Below, piece after piece: positions 34,452-42,753 of a stretch of 64,000 bases of DNA (its first letter is position 1; each line of letters starts with the position of its first letter). Location: positions 1 to 64,000 of the forward strand of contig NZ_JAELUG010000023.1 of the NCBI RefSeq assembly GCF_016429255.1, written 5' to 3'. A program made the translations under genes and the position numbers. A model generated the notes under the pieces. It was not told where the DNA came from and searched no databases. It saw nothing but the letters and a program-made list of their open reading frames with translations. This stretch comes from Rhizobium sp. ASV8 (lineage in GTDB: Bacteria; Pseudomonadota; Alphaproteobacteria; Rhizobiales; Rhizobiaceae).

Positions 34452-36209
34452 ATGCGTAAACTTCTTCTTTCGATGGTGTCGGCAACTGCTTTGGCTGGGG
34501 CCGCCAATGCAGCGACGGTCTATCCGTTGGACCGGGCAACGGTACTTGTAGGATCACCTTTCGATTTCAAGGTTGAATTCAGCAAGGTCGTCAAGCCGGA
34601 AGACGTAAAGGTCACGATCAACGGTGAGAGCTACGACGCCGTATTCGGCAAGGCCGCCGATTTCGTCGCCGAGGAAAAGGGGGCCGAAGACAAGGTTCTT
34701 GGATCTGCACTCATCCTGCGCGGCATAAAGCTTGCCAAGCCCGGCCAATACAAGGTCGAGGTTGCGGCTGGCGACGAGAAGAAATCGGTCAACTGGGAAG
34801 TCTACGGCACGTCGGCCGCTCCCAAGGCCAAGAACATCATCTTCCTGCTCGGCGACGGTCTCTCGGTTGCGCATCGCACCGGCGCCCGCATCATGTCCAA
34901 GGGCATGACCGAGGGCAAGGCCAACGGCCGTCTCGCCATGGACGACGTTCCGCCGGTCGCCTTCATCGGCACCTCTTCGACTTCCGCCATCGCGACCGAC
35001 AGCGCCAACACCATGTCGGCCTACATGACCGGCCACAAGTCCGCCGTGAACGCGCTCGGTGTCTACGCCGACCGTACGCCGGCAAGCCTCGACGATCCGA
35101 AGGTCGAAACCATCGGTGAAGCCCTGCGCCGCACCGGCAAGAAGTCGCTCGGCATCGTGACAACAGCCGAGGTCGAAGACGCAACGCCGGCGGCGCTCGT
35201 CTCCCACACCCGCAAGCGCGGCGACAAGGCCGAGATCGTCGGCATGATGTACGACGTCAAGCCGGATGTCCTGCTCGGCGGCGGCTCGGCCTATTTCCTC
35301 GCCAAGAGCGTACCCGGTTCGAAGCGCAAGGACGACAAGGACTATATCGCGCTCTTCAAGGATGCCGGCTATGCCGTTGCCACCGACAAGAACGAACTGG
35401 CTGCTGCTGCCGGCTCCAACCAGGATAAGCTGCTCGGCCTGTTCCACACCGGCAACCTCGACGTCACGCTCGACCGAGAGTTCCTCAAGAAGGGCACCGT
35501 CGACAAGTTCCCGAACCAGCCCGGTCTTGTCGAAATGACCAAGGTCGCGCTCGACAAGCTCGCCAAGAACCCGGAAGGCTTCTTCCTGATGGTCGAAGGC
35601 GCCTCCATCGACAAGATGAGCCATCCGCTCGATTGGGATCGCGCTCTGGTCGATACGATCGAGTTCGACAAGGCTGTTGCCGTTGCCCGTGAATTCCAGG
35701 CCAAGAACCCGGATACGCTCATCGTCGTCACCGGCGACCATACCCATGGCGTCTCGATCATCGGCACCGTCGACGACAATAAGCCGGGTACGGAAATGCG
35801 CGAAAAGGTCGGCACCTATGCTGCTGCCGGCTTCCCGAACTACGAAGACACGGATGGCGACGGCTATCCGGATCGCGTCGACGTTTCCCGGCGCCTGTTC
35901 ATGGCCGCCAACAACGGTCCAGACCATTACGAGACCTTCCGTCCGAAGCTCGACGGTCCGTTCGTCCCGGCGATCCAGAACGAGAAGAAGGAATATGTCG
36001 CCAACGAAGCCTACAAGGACGTGCCTGGCGCCGTCTTCGTTCAGGGCAACATTCCGAAGGATGAAGACAGTGGCGTTCATGCCGTAGACGATATCGTTCT
36101 GCAGGCCTCAGGCCCGGGCGCGGAAGGCTTCCGCGGCTACATGGAACAGAGCGACGTCTACAAGGTACTGGCCGATGCCTTCGCACTCGGCACCGAGACG
36201 AAGATGTAA
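34452..36209 (+). CDS. periplasmic alkaline phosphatase (PhoA family)
   Basis: A 585-residue secreted alkaline phosphatase. Residues 1-20 form a signal peptide, 21-118 an Ig-like beta domain not found in E. coli PhoA, and 125 onward the catalytic domain: IIFLLGDGL (metal Asp135), GTSSTSAIATDSANT with nucleophile Ser184, and VVTGDHTHG. A calcium-binding DTDGDGYPD motif lies near residue 465. It releases phosphate from organic esters in the periplasm. The start at 34452 is set by the signal peptide. A Pho box lies just upstream. Confidence 0.9.
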   Translation: MRKLLLSMVSATALAGAANAATVYPLDRATVLVGSPFDFKVEFSKVVKPEDVKVTINGESYDAVFGKAADFVAEEKGAEDKVLGSALILRGIKLAKPGQYKVEVAAGDEKKSVNWEVYGTSAAPKAKNIIFLLGDGLSVAHRTGARIMSKGMTEGKANGRLAMDDVPPVAFIGTSSTSAIATDSANTMSAYMTGHKSAVNALGVYADRTPASLDDPKVETIGEALRRTGKKSLGIVTTAEVEDATPAALVSHTRKRGDKAEIVGMMYDVKPDVLLGGGSAYFLAKSVPGSKRKDDKDYIALFKDAGYAVATDKNELAAAAGSNQDKLLGLFHTGNLDVTLDREFLKKGTVDKFPNQPGLVEMTKVALDKLAKNPEGFFLMVEGASIDKMSHPLDWDRALVDTIEFDKAVAVAREFQAKNPDTLIVVTGDHTHGVSIIGTVDDNKPGTEMREKVGTYAAAGFPNYEDTDGDGYPDRVDVSRRLFMAANNGPDHYETFRPKLDGPFVPAIQNEKKEYVANEAYKDVPGAVFVQGNIPKDEDSGVHAVDDIVLQASGPGAEGFRGYMEQSDVYKVLADAFALGTETKM

Positions 36210-36230
36210 GTCTGCCGATACCAGCGAATT

Positions 36231-36259
36231 GGGACAGGCGGCGCAAAGCCGCCTGTCCC
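36231..36259 (+). terminator. hairpin between phosphatase and DUF3299 gene
   Basis: GGGACAGGCGGC (36231-36242) and GCCGCCTGTCCC (36248-36259) form a perfect 12-bp stem with a 5-base loop, followed by an imperfect T-rich stretch (GGCATATTTTA). It probably terminates or attenuates transcription from the phosphatase gene. Confidence 0.65.
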
Positions 36260-36281
36260 GGCATATTTTATGGGGGTTCTC

Positions 36282-36746
36282 ATGTTTGAGAGAAAGACCG
36301 CAAACATCAGCCGCCGGGCATTGCTGACGGCCGCTGCCGTGCTGCCCGTAGTTGGCATTGCCAATCGCACAAGCGCCGCCGAAAGGCTCGGATTTGGTGA
36401 ACTTTACAAGAGTTTCGGTCCGCTCGGCCTCGAATTTTCCGATAAGGTGAAGCAGCTGAACGGCAAGGATATAGCGATCAACGGCTTCATGGCGCCGCCC
36501 TTGAAGGCAGAGGCTGCTTTCTTCGTGCTGACAGAAATCCCGATGTCGCTCTGCCCGTTCTGCTCATCGGATGCCGACTGGCCTGACAATATCATGGTGG
36601 TCTATCTCTCCTCCAAGCAGACTTTCGTGCAATACAATGCGCCGATCGTGGCGCGGGGCGTATTGGAGTTCGGTTCCTGGACGGATCCCGAGACCGGCTT
36701 CATCAGCCAATTGCGTCTCCGAGACGCATCCTTCAAGACAGTCTGA
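36282..36746 (+). CDS. Tat-exported DUF3299-like protein
   Basis: A 154-residue protein with a twin-arginine signal (NISRRALLTAAAVLPVVG, cleavage near TSAAE). The mature part resembles DUF3299: VKQLNGKDIAINGFMAPPL, FFVLTEIPMSLCPFCSSDADWPDNIMVVYL, then a strand pair including VARGVLEFG. The CPFC pair plus an aspartate-rich stretch could bind metal. The start at 36282 is preferred for its GGGGG ribosome-binding site. Together with the next two genes it forms a compact operon; a metal role, in analogy with zinc-regulated operons of this composition in other bacteria, is inference. Confidence 0.7.
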   Translation: MFERKTANISRRALLTAAAVLPVVGIANRTSAAERLGFGELYKSFGPLGLEFSDKVKQLNGKDIAINGFMAPPLKAEAAFFVLTEIPMSLCPFCSSDADWPDNIMVVYLSSKQTFVQYNAPIVARGVLEFGSWTDPETGFISQLRLRDASFKTV

Positions 36747-36750
36747 CGCG

Positions 36751-37437
36751 ATGCTTGCGCTCGATATTTCTGGTCTTGAAATGCGGTTTCCAGGCCTGGC
36801 CGCACCGGTGCTATCAATCGAACGATTCCATCTGCCGGCCGGAAATCGGCTTGCGATTACCGGCGCTTCGGGTTCCGGAAAGAGCACTTTCGTCAATGCC
36901 ATTACGGGCCTTGAGACAATCACACGCGGGAATATCAGCTGGAGCGGTCATGAGATGACGCGTCTCTCTTCTGGAAAGCGCGATGCGTTCCGCGCCCGCA
37001 ACATCGGCCTCGTCATGCAGGATTTTCATTTGTTCCCGGGCCTGTCCGCCTTCGAGAATGTAGTGCTTCCGGTTCGCCTCTCCCGCCGTCTGACACCGGC
37101 CGAGCGTGACCGTGCGTCCTACCTGCTCACGGCAACCGGCATTGGCCGTCCGCGGCAGGGGATCGAAACCATGTCGCGAGGTGAAATGCAGCGCGTTGCG
37201 GTGGCCCGCGCCCTTCTGCAGCGGCCGGGTGTCGTGATTGCGGACGAGCCGACGGCGAGCCTTGATCGTCAGGCGGGGAATGACGTTGCCGAGCTCTTGC
37301 TGAAGCTTGCCGCCGAAGAGGGAACGACGCTCATCGTCGTGACACATGATGCCGCGCTTGCCGAGCGTCTCGGACGCCGGATCAAACTCACCAGCGGCTG
37401 CATCGAGGAAGATAGCCTAGAGGTCGCCGCGCAATGA
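36751..37437 (+). CDS. ABC transporter ATP-binding protein, LolD/MacB type
   Basis: A 228-residue ATPase of the MacB/LolD class. Walker A is GASGSGKST (about residues 34-42), the Q-loop is VMQDFHLFPGLSAFENV, and the signature is a divergent MSRGEMQRVAVARALL in place of LSGGE. Walker B is GVVIADEPTASLD and the switch His is in VVTHDA. These ATPases pair with FtsX-type permeases and drive mechanotransmission rather than membrane translocation. It overlaps the permease gene by 4 bases. Confidence 0.88.
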   Translation: MLALDISGLEMRFPGLAAPVLSIERFHLPAGNRLAITGASGSGKSTFVNAITGLETITRGNISWSGHEMTRLSSGKRDAFRARNIGLVMQDFHLFPGLSAFENVVLPVRLSRRLTPAERDRASYLLTATGIGRPRQGIETMSRGEMQRVAVARALLQRPGVVIADEPTASLDRQAGNDVAELLLKLAAEEGTTLIVVTHDAALAERLGRRIKLTSGCIEEDSLEVAAQ

Positions 37438-38705
37438 TTTCTTTCATCCTCGCCGATCTTCGTCGCTTCTGGAGCGGGGCACTTGCCGTCGTGGTGCTCA
37501 TCGCGCTCTCGATTGCCCTGAGCGTTACGGTTACTCTTCAGGAGCGTGCCGTCCGTCTCGGCAGCGCGCGCGCCGCCGAGAAATTCGATCTGCTTGTCGG
37601 CGCGGCCGGGAGCGAGACCCAGCTGGCGCTCTCTGCCGTGTTTCTGCAGCCTGCGCCGTTGCCGCTGATGGAGGGCGCCGTTCTTGCGCGCCTCGCCGGC
37701 GATCCGCGTGTCGAGCTGGCGGCGCCCGTCGGTTTCGGCGATTCCGCCTATGGCTTCCCGATCGTCGGCACCACGACAAGCCTGATTTCATCGCTTTCAC
37801 CGTCTCTAGCGCAGGGCCTGCTTTTCGCGCGTCTCGGCGAGGCGGTCGTCGGTTCGGATGTTACCTCGTCGGTGGGGGCGGAAATCAAGCCTATGCACGG
37901 CACGGCCGAGACCGGCGGCGAGACTCATACTGCGATTGCCTATAAGGTTACGGGTCGCATGGCGCCGACAGGCACGGCCTGGGATCGGGCGATCCTCGTG
38001 CCGATCCGCGCCGTCTGGCAATTGCACGGCATGCATGCGCAGGAGCATCACGACCATGATGGCGATGAGGTCGAGCAGCACGGAGCCGGAGATCAAGGTG
38101 ATGACCATGACCACGCGCATGGCCATGTGGATGCCGATGCACCTCTCGACGAGCATTTCGATGCGCAGACGCCCGGAGTGCCGGCCGTCCTCGTCAAACC
38201 CAAAACGATCGCCGACGCTTATCGTCTTCGGCAGGAATATCGAACGGGAACAACACTCGGTGTCTTCCCCGGCGAAGTGCTGACGAGGCTCTACGCGACG
38301 CTGGGCGATGCCCGTAGCCTGTTGCTGGCAATCGCGCTTGGCACGCAGGGGATTGTCATCGCCGCGATCGTACTGGTCACGGTCATGCATGTCGGTTCAC
38401 GCCGGCGGCAGATCGGCGCATTGCGTGCGCTCGGGACGCCTGTCCGTGGGATCGTAGGAATCGTCTGGGGGGAACTGTTCATCCTGTTTGCGGCGGGCAT
38501 CGCGCTGGGCATTGCGCTCGGCTACGCAGCAGCACTGGTTATCTCGGCGCGGCTGGCTGCCTCGACTGCTGTTCACCTGCCGGTCGGCTTTGCGCTCGAC
38601 GATGCGTGGCTCATCGGTGGGTTTGTGGCCGTTGCCGCATTGATCTCCGTTGTGCCCGCATTCAGTGCTCTGCGCTCAAGTCCTGCGGCTGCGTTGCGTG
38701 CCTAA
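37434..38705 (+). CDS. FtsX-like ABC permease with His/Asp-rich loop
   Basis: A 423-residue MacB/LolC-type permease. One N-terminal transmembrane helix (about residues 17-36) is followed by a large periplasmic domain, then three helices from about 295 to the end with the FtsX pattern MHVGSRRRQIGALRALGTPVRGIVGIVWGELFILF. Residues about 198-241 form a loop packed with His and Asp (HHDHDGDEVEQHG and DDHDHAHGHVDAD), which is unusual for the family and suggests binding of Zn, Ni or Co in the periplasm. Confidence 0.85.
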   Translation: MISFILADLRRFWSGALAVVVLIALSIALSVTVTLQERAVRLGSARAAEKFDLLVGAAGSETQLALSAVFLQPAPLPLMEGAVLARLAGDPRVELAAPVGFGDSAYGFPIVGTTTSLISSLSPSLAQGLLFARLGEAVVGSDVTSSVGAEIKPMHGTAETGGETHTAIAYKVTGRMAPTGTAWDRAILVPIRAVWQLHGMHAQEHHDHDGDEVEQHGAGDQGDDHDHAHGHVDADAPLDEHFDAQTPGVPAVLVKPKTIADAYRLRQEYRTGTTLGVFPGEVLTRLYATLGDARSLLLAIALGTQGIVIAAIVLVTVMHVGSRRRQIGALRALGTPVRGIVGIVWGELFILFAAGIALGIALGYAAALVISARLAASTAVHLPVGFALDDAWLIGGFVAVAALISVVPAFSALRSSPAAALRA

Positions 38706-38811
38706 AGCGTGTCGCGATCTTTCGATTCGCATCACGCGCTTTAGCTCTTTGATTTCACGCATGTCGTAGTCGCAAAACCGCTGCACACTTTTGCGCGACA
38801 TGCTCTAAGGT
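38704..38811. repeat. rhizobial intergenic palindromic repeat (RIME1-like)
   Basis: A roughly 105-base element directly after the permease stop. It consists of two palindromes: AAAGCGTG ... CACGCGCTTT (38704-38743) and GCATGTCG/CGACATGC with inner GCAAAA/TTTTGC arms (38759-38803). Its layout and sequence resemble the RIME1 elements scattered through Rhizobium, Agrobacterium and Sinorhizobium genomes. Recognition is from memory, not from a search. Confidence 0.65.
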
Positions 38812-38922
38812 TGCATGTGTTCGCGAGGCTGCGGTTTGTCGAGGAGCGTGAAGCGAAACTGGATTGCAAAACTCCTCTTTATTGACTAAAGCCATTTCGC
38901 GCATCTGATGGAGGATCCCGTG

Positions 38923-39891
38923 ATGGCGAACAGCGCCCGTAAAATCGTATCAATTTTCGGTCTGCTCGCTGTAATGGCAGCCAACTCCGCTGCTGCGGAG
39001 GATGCGAAAACCGTTTCAGTGACGGATGATCGTGGCGTCAAGGTCGAAGTGCCAGCGCAGCCGAAACGGATCGCCGCAATTTCCTATTTTGCTGACGACG
39101 TCGCACTGGCTCTCGGCATCAAGCCGGTCGCAAGCACTTATATGACCGCTGGCCGGCAGCCGGATTTTCTTCTCGGCCTGACCGCACAAATGGCGCAGAT
39201 CGGCCAACGCGCCAAGCCCAATCTTGAGCTGCTGTCGCAGGCCAAACCAGATCTCATCGTGGCGATCCGCCGCTACACGGTCGGCAACGCGCCGCAGCTG
39301 GAAAAGATAGCACCCTATCTCGCCTACAACATGGAACTCCTGACCGAGAGCGACAAGGAAATCGCGGAATTCGCAAAGATCCTCGGCAAGCCGGAGCGGG
39401 GGTTGCAGCTCAACGCCGATTTCCACAAGCACCTCGACGAGATCGCCGCCAAGGTGCCGAAGACCGTGCATCCGCGCTTTGCAATCATGTGGGGCGGCGA
39501 GACGCCTTTCGCTTTCCATACGGAAAATACAGCCGCTTCCATCCTTGCTGCCATCGGTGGCGATAACATCGCCGGACCGAAGACGCCGGGCGGCCCTTTC
39601 GGCATCGATTTGAGCCTGGAAACCATGCTTGAGAAGGATCCGGAGGTCTTGTTCATCTACGATTCCGGTCCGGATCGCCCGCATGAGAACAACCCGATCT
39701 GGCAAGAACTCACCGCCGTCAAGAACAAGAGGGTCTTTTACGTTGGGGATCAGTGGGTCGAGACCAACGGGCCGATCGCTCGCGAAATCGTTCTGCGCGA
39801 GGCCGCGCACTATCTCTATCCCGATGCTTTTCCGGCCGTTGATGTGAGGGCGGAAGCCGCCAAGATCATTCCGGCCGACATCCAGAAGTAA
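38923..39891 (+). CDS. ABC transporter siderophore-type binding protein (FecB-like)
   Basis: A 322-residue periplasmic binding protein of the FecB/FepB type, with a Sec signal peptide to about residue 25 (AANSAAAED), the domain start VSVTDDRGVKVEVPAQPKRIAAISYF and further blocks LELLSQAKPDLIVAIRRY and NPIWQELTAVKNKRVFYVG. The ATG at 38923 has GGAGG 8 bases upstream. The permease gene starts immediately after its stop. The ligand is most likely an iron-siderophore complex, but heme or other metal chelates cannot be excluded. Confidence 0.85.
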   Translation: MANSARKIVSIFGLLAVMAANSAAAEDAKTVSVTDDRGVKVEVPAQPKRIAAISYFADDVALALGIKPVASTYMTAGRQPDFLLGLTAQMAQIGQRAKPNLELLSQAKPDLIVAIRRYTVGNAPQLEKIAPYLAYNMELLTESDKEIAEFAKILGKPERGLQLNADFHKHLDEIAAKVPKTVHPRFAIMWGGETPFAFHTENTAASILAAIGGDNIAGPKTPGGPFGIDLSLETMLEKDPEVLFIYDSGPDRPHENNPIWQELTAVKNKRVFYVGDQWVETNGPIAREIVLREAAHYLYPDAFPAVDVRAEAAKIIPADIQK

Positions 39892-40917
39892 ATGCCTCGG
39901 GCCGTGGCCACGATGGATGCGCGCAGATCACTGGCGATGATCGCGCTTCTTGTTGCCGCGACCTTGCTCACGCTCTTCATCGGGCTGCTGCCGGGCGCGA
40001 AACTCCTGACGGTTTCGGATGCCATCCGCGTTCTTCTAAACCCGGATGGCAAGGTCGATTCCATTCTCGTCTGGACGCTGCGGCTGCCGCGAAGTCTCGC
40101 GGCTGCGGTTGCAGGTGCCGGGCTTGCTGTCTCCGGCTATCTGCTGCAAACGCTGACGCGAAATCCGCTCGCAGATCCGGGGATCACGGGCGTCACCGCC
40201 GGTGCGATCACACCGATCGTCTGCTGCTTCGTTTTCCTCCCTTGGCTGTCACCTGCCTACTACCCATTCATCGGCCTTGCAGGAGGCCTGGCTGCGGCGG
40301 CCGTCACTTTCTGGGTCTCAGAGGGTGGGCAAGGGCGACCGCTGCATTTGGCGCTTGGCGGCGTCAGCGTTTCGTTGTTTCTCGGCGCCATCACGATCTA
40401 TGTATTGCTGCTGACAGGGCCGCAATCGACATCGCTTCTCTTCTGGCTCTCCGGCGGCTTTCAGGGACGCTCCTGGTCGCATCTTGGCTACATGTTCCCC
40501 TGGGTCGTCGTCGGCGTGGCGGGCGCATTGGCGCTTCATCGCGTGGTCGGCATGTTCGCGCTCAGCGACCACGCGGCAGCCGGCATGGGCGTACAACTCA
40601 ACCTCTGGAAACCCGTGATGCTCGTGCTCGGCGTCTGTCCCGTCGCCGGTGTCGCGCCCGTCGCGGGACCGGTCGCCTTCGTCGGGCTGGCGGCGCCACA
40701 CATTGCGCGGCTGTTGAAGCCGCGTGGTGCAGCATGGGAAATCGCGCTTTGCGCCGCCATCGGAGCGTTGATCGTGACGATCGCCGACCTTATCGCCCGT
40801 ACGATTGCCATTCCGAAGGAGCTTCCGGTCGGCATCATCACGGCGTTGATTGGCGGCCCCGTTTTCATTTACCTCATTCAGCGCGGCCGCCTGCAATTTC
40901 GAGGGAATGGTCTATGA
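39892..40917 (+). CDS. FecCD-family ABC permease, subunit 1
   Basis: A 341-residue BtuC/FecCD permease with about nine to ten transmembrane helices. Family blocks seen: LRLPRSLAAAVAGAGLAVSGYLLQTLTRNPLADPGITGVTAGA and VAGPVAFVGLAAPHIARLL, the cytoplasmic coupling region. Its start directly abuts the binding-protein stop, and it overlaps the second permease by 4 bases. Confidence 0.9.
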   Translation: MPRAVATMDARRSLAMIALLVAATLLTLFIGLLPGAKLLTVSDAIRVLLNPDGKVDSILVWTLRLPRSLAAAVAGAGLAVSGYLLQTLTRNPLADPGITGVTAGAITPIVCCFVFLPWLSPAYYPFIGLAGGLAAAAVTFWVSEGGQGRPLHLALGGVSVSLFLGAITIYVLLLTGPQSTSLLFWLSGGFQGRSWSHLGYMFPWVVVGVAGALALHRVVGMFALSDHAAAGMGVQLNLWKPVMLVLGVCPVAGVAPVAGPVAFVGLAAPHIARLLKPRGAAWEIALCAAIGALIVTIADLIARTIAIPKELPVGIITALIGGPVFIYLIQRGRLQFRGNGL

Positions 40918-41948
40918 CGGTAGATACTCCCGCCATTCGCCTGCCGCGAAGAGGCACGTTGCCGATCGTACTGGTCCTCGCGCTTCTCTCCCTAATTGCC
41001 TCGATATTCCTTGGCGTTGTCGATCTGCCTGTCGCCGATGTGCTTGCTGTCTTGAGCGGCAAGGGTTCGCCCGAGGCGCAGTCGATCATTCTGGATATCC
41101 GACTGCCGCGCATCGTCACCGGCATTCTCGCAGGTATTCAGTTCGGCATCGCCGGTTTACTGCTTCAGACGATCACGCGGAACCCGCTCGCCGACCCCTC
41201 GCTGATGGGTGTCTCGCAGGGCGCGACGCTGACCGTCACGCTGTTTCTGCTCTTCACGGTTTATATCTTCAATCCCGGCGAGAATACGGTGGCGGAGCTG
41301 CCGATCGCTTGGCTCCCCATTGCTGGCCTTGCCGGTGGGATGATCGCCGGAGGCATCATCTACACGCTTGCCTTCCGACTGGAGCTTAGCCCGCTACGTA
41401 TCACGCTTTGCGGCGTCGCCATCGGCGCGGTCCTGCATGCGCTTGCCGTCGGCCTTATCGCCGGCTGGGGATCGGCCCGCATCGAGATCATTCTCGAATG
41501 GCTTTCGGGCAGTCTTTACGCGCGCACTTGGGATCATGCCCTGTTTCTCCTGCCATTTACGATCGCGGGTCTCCTTCTCTTGCCGCTGATCTATCGCCCT
41601 CTGGTTATGCTGCAATTCGATGCGCAGGTTGCGCGATCCTTCGGCCTTGCCTATCGGCGGCAGTTTTCCGTCGTGCTCTTGGTTTCCTGCGCGCTTGCGG
41701 CCAGTGCTGTCGGTGCCGTCGGTCCAATCGTCTTTGTCGGGCTGGTCGTTCCGCACCTGGCGCGCTTCCTCGCTTGCCGGCACTTCCCACTGGTTCTGCC
41801 TTTGACTGCCGTCCTCGGCGCGATTTTCGTGACGCTGGGTGATCTGATCGGTCGCCTCGTCGGTCAGGCGGAAGAGGTGCCGATCGGGGTCGTCACCGCA
41901 ATTGTCGGCGTGCCCGTGCTGCTTGCCCTCCTGAGAAGAATCCCCTGA
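40914..41948 (+). CDS. FecCD-family ABC permease, subunit 2
   Basis: A 344-residue permease with the same family blocks (DIRLPRIVTGILAGIQFGIAGLLLQTITRNPLADPSLMGVSQGA and AVGPIVFVGLVVPHLARFL). The ATG at 40914, in an ATGA overlap with the first permease, is preferred over the longer frame. The two permeases form a heterodimer in the inner membrane. Confidence 0.9.
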   Translation: MTVDTPAIRLPRRGTLPIVLVLALLSLIASIFLGVVDLPVADVLAVLSGKGSPEAQSIILDIRLPRIVTGILAGIQFGIAGLLLQTITRNPLADPSLMGVSQGATLTVTLFLLFTVYIFNPGENTVAELPIAWLPIAGLAGGMIAGGIIYTLAFRLELSPLRITLCGVAIGAVLHALAVGLIAGWGSARIEIILEWLSGSLYARTWDHALFLLPFTIAGLLLLPLIYRPLVMLQFDAQVARSFGLAYRRQFSVVLLVSCALAASAVGAVGPIVFVGLVVPHLARFLACRHFPLVLPLTAVLGAIFVTLGDLIGRLVGQAEEVPIGVVTAIVGVPVLLALLRRIP

Positions 41949-41955
41949 GATCGCC

Positions 41956-42753
41956 ATGCCGCTTTCCTGTTCGCAACTCTCCGTTTTCTATGGTCGTCGC
42001 AAAGCTCTCGACGACTTCAGCCTTTCCATGAAGCCAGGCGAAATCCGGGCGCTGATCGGCCCGAACGGATCGGGCAAGAGCACCGCCCTACAGGCGCTTG
42101 CCGGCCTGATTGCTCCGGCGGAGGGACAGGTGACGATCAAAGGGGGCTCGGTCGCAACCATGTCGCGGCGCGCGATCGCCAAGAAGCTCGCCTTCCTGCC
42201 GCAGCAACCGTCGGCACCCGATGAGATGACGATTGCGCAGTTGGTGCGGCAGGGTCGCTTCGCCCATGTCGGACTGTTCCGCAGCTATGATCGCCGGGAT
42301 GAAGAGGCGATTGATTGGGCGCTGGAAAGTACGGGGCTCTCAAGCCTTGCCGACCGAACGCTGCGGGAACTTTCCGGCGGCGAGCGGCAGCGGGCCTGGA
42401 TCTCCGCAGCACTTGCGCAGGAAGCCGGCATATTGCTGCTCGACGAGCCGACCTCGTTCCTCGATATCGGCTATCAGGTCGAGGTGCTCGATCTCGTCCA
42501 TCGCTTGAGCCGGGAGAGGGGTGTCACCGTCATCATGGCGATCCACGATATCAATCAGGCGATTGCCGTCAGCGATCGCATCTCGCTGCTGGAAAAGGGC
42601 GAACTTCGCTTCGACGGCGAGCCGAGAGCGCTCGCCGAAAGCGGGCTGATCGAAAAGACCTTTCGGGTGAAAGGGCGGTTTGTCCAAGTGAGTCCCGACG
42701 CGCCGCCGCATTTCGATGTCGAGCTGACGCGGCTCAACCAGCCAGTGGCTTGA
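41956..42753 (+). CDS. ABC transporter ATP-binding protein, FecE type
   Basis: A 265-residue ATPase with Walker A GPNGSGKST (about residues 35-43), Q-loop LAFLPQQPSAPDEMTI, signature LSGGERQRAWISAALAQ, Walker B ILLLDEPTSFLD and the switch His in IMAIHDINQA. It powers the siderophore-type importer. Its last 20 bases overlap the 3' end of a convergent methyltransferase gene. Confidence 0.92.
   Translation: MPLSCSQLSVFYGRRKALDDFSLSMKPGEIRALIGPNGSGKSTALQALAGLIAPAEGQVTIKGGSVATMSRRAIAKKLAFLPQQPSAPDEMTIAQLVRQGRFAHVGLFRSYDRRDEEAIDWALESTGLSSLADRTLRELSGGERQRAWISAALAQEAGILLLDEPTSFLDIGYQVEVLDLVHRLSRERGVTVIMAIHDINQAIAVSDRISLLEKGELRFDGEPRALAESGLIEKTFRVKGRFVQVSPDAPPHFDVELTRLNQPVA

Noticed and set aside
34554..36080. 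508-codon minus-strand frame opposite the alkaline phosphatase
   Set aside because: A long open frame caused by strong codon bias of the real gene. The phosphatase has a signal peptide and catalytic motifs; the mirror frame has none.
38029..38160. His-rich stretch in the FtsX-type permease as a sequencing or frame artefact
   Set aside because: The frame stays open and homologous on both sides, and the His/Asp codons continue in frame over 44 codons, so it was kept as a real insertion.
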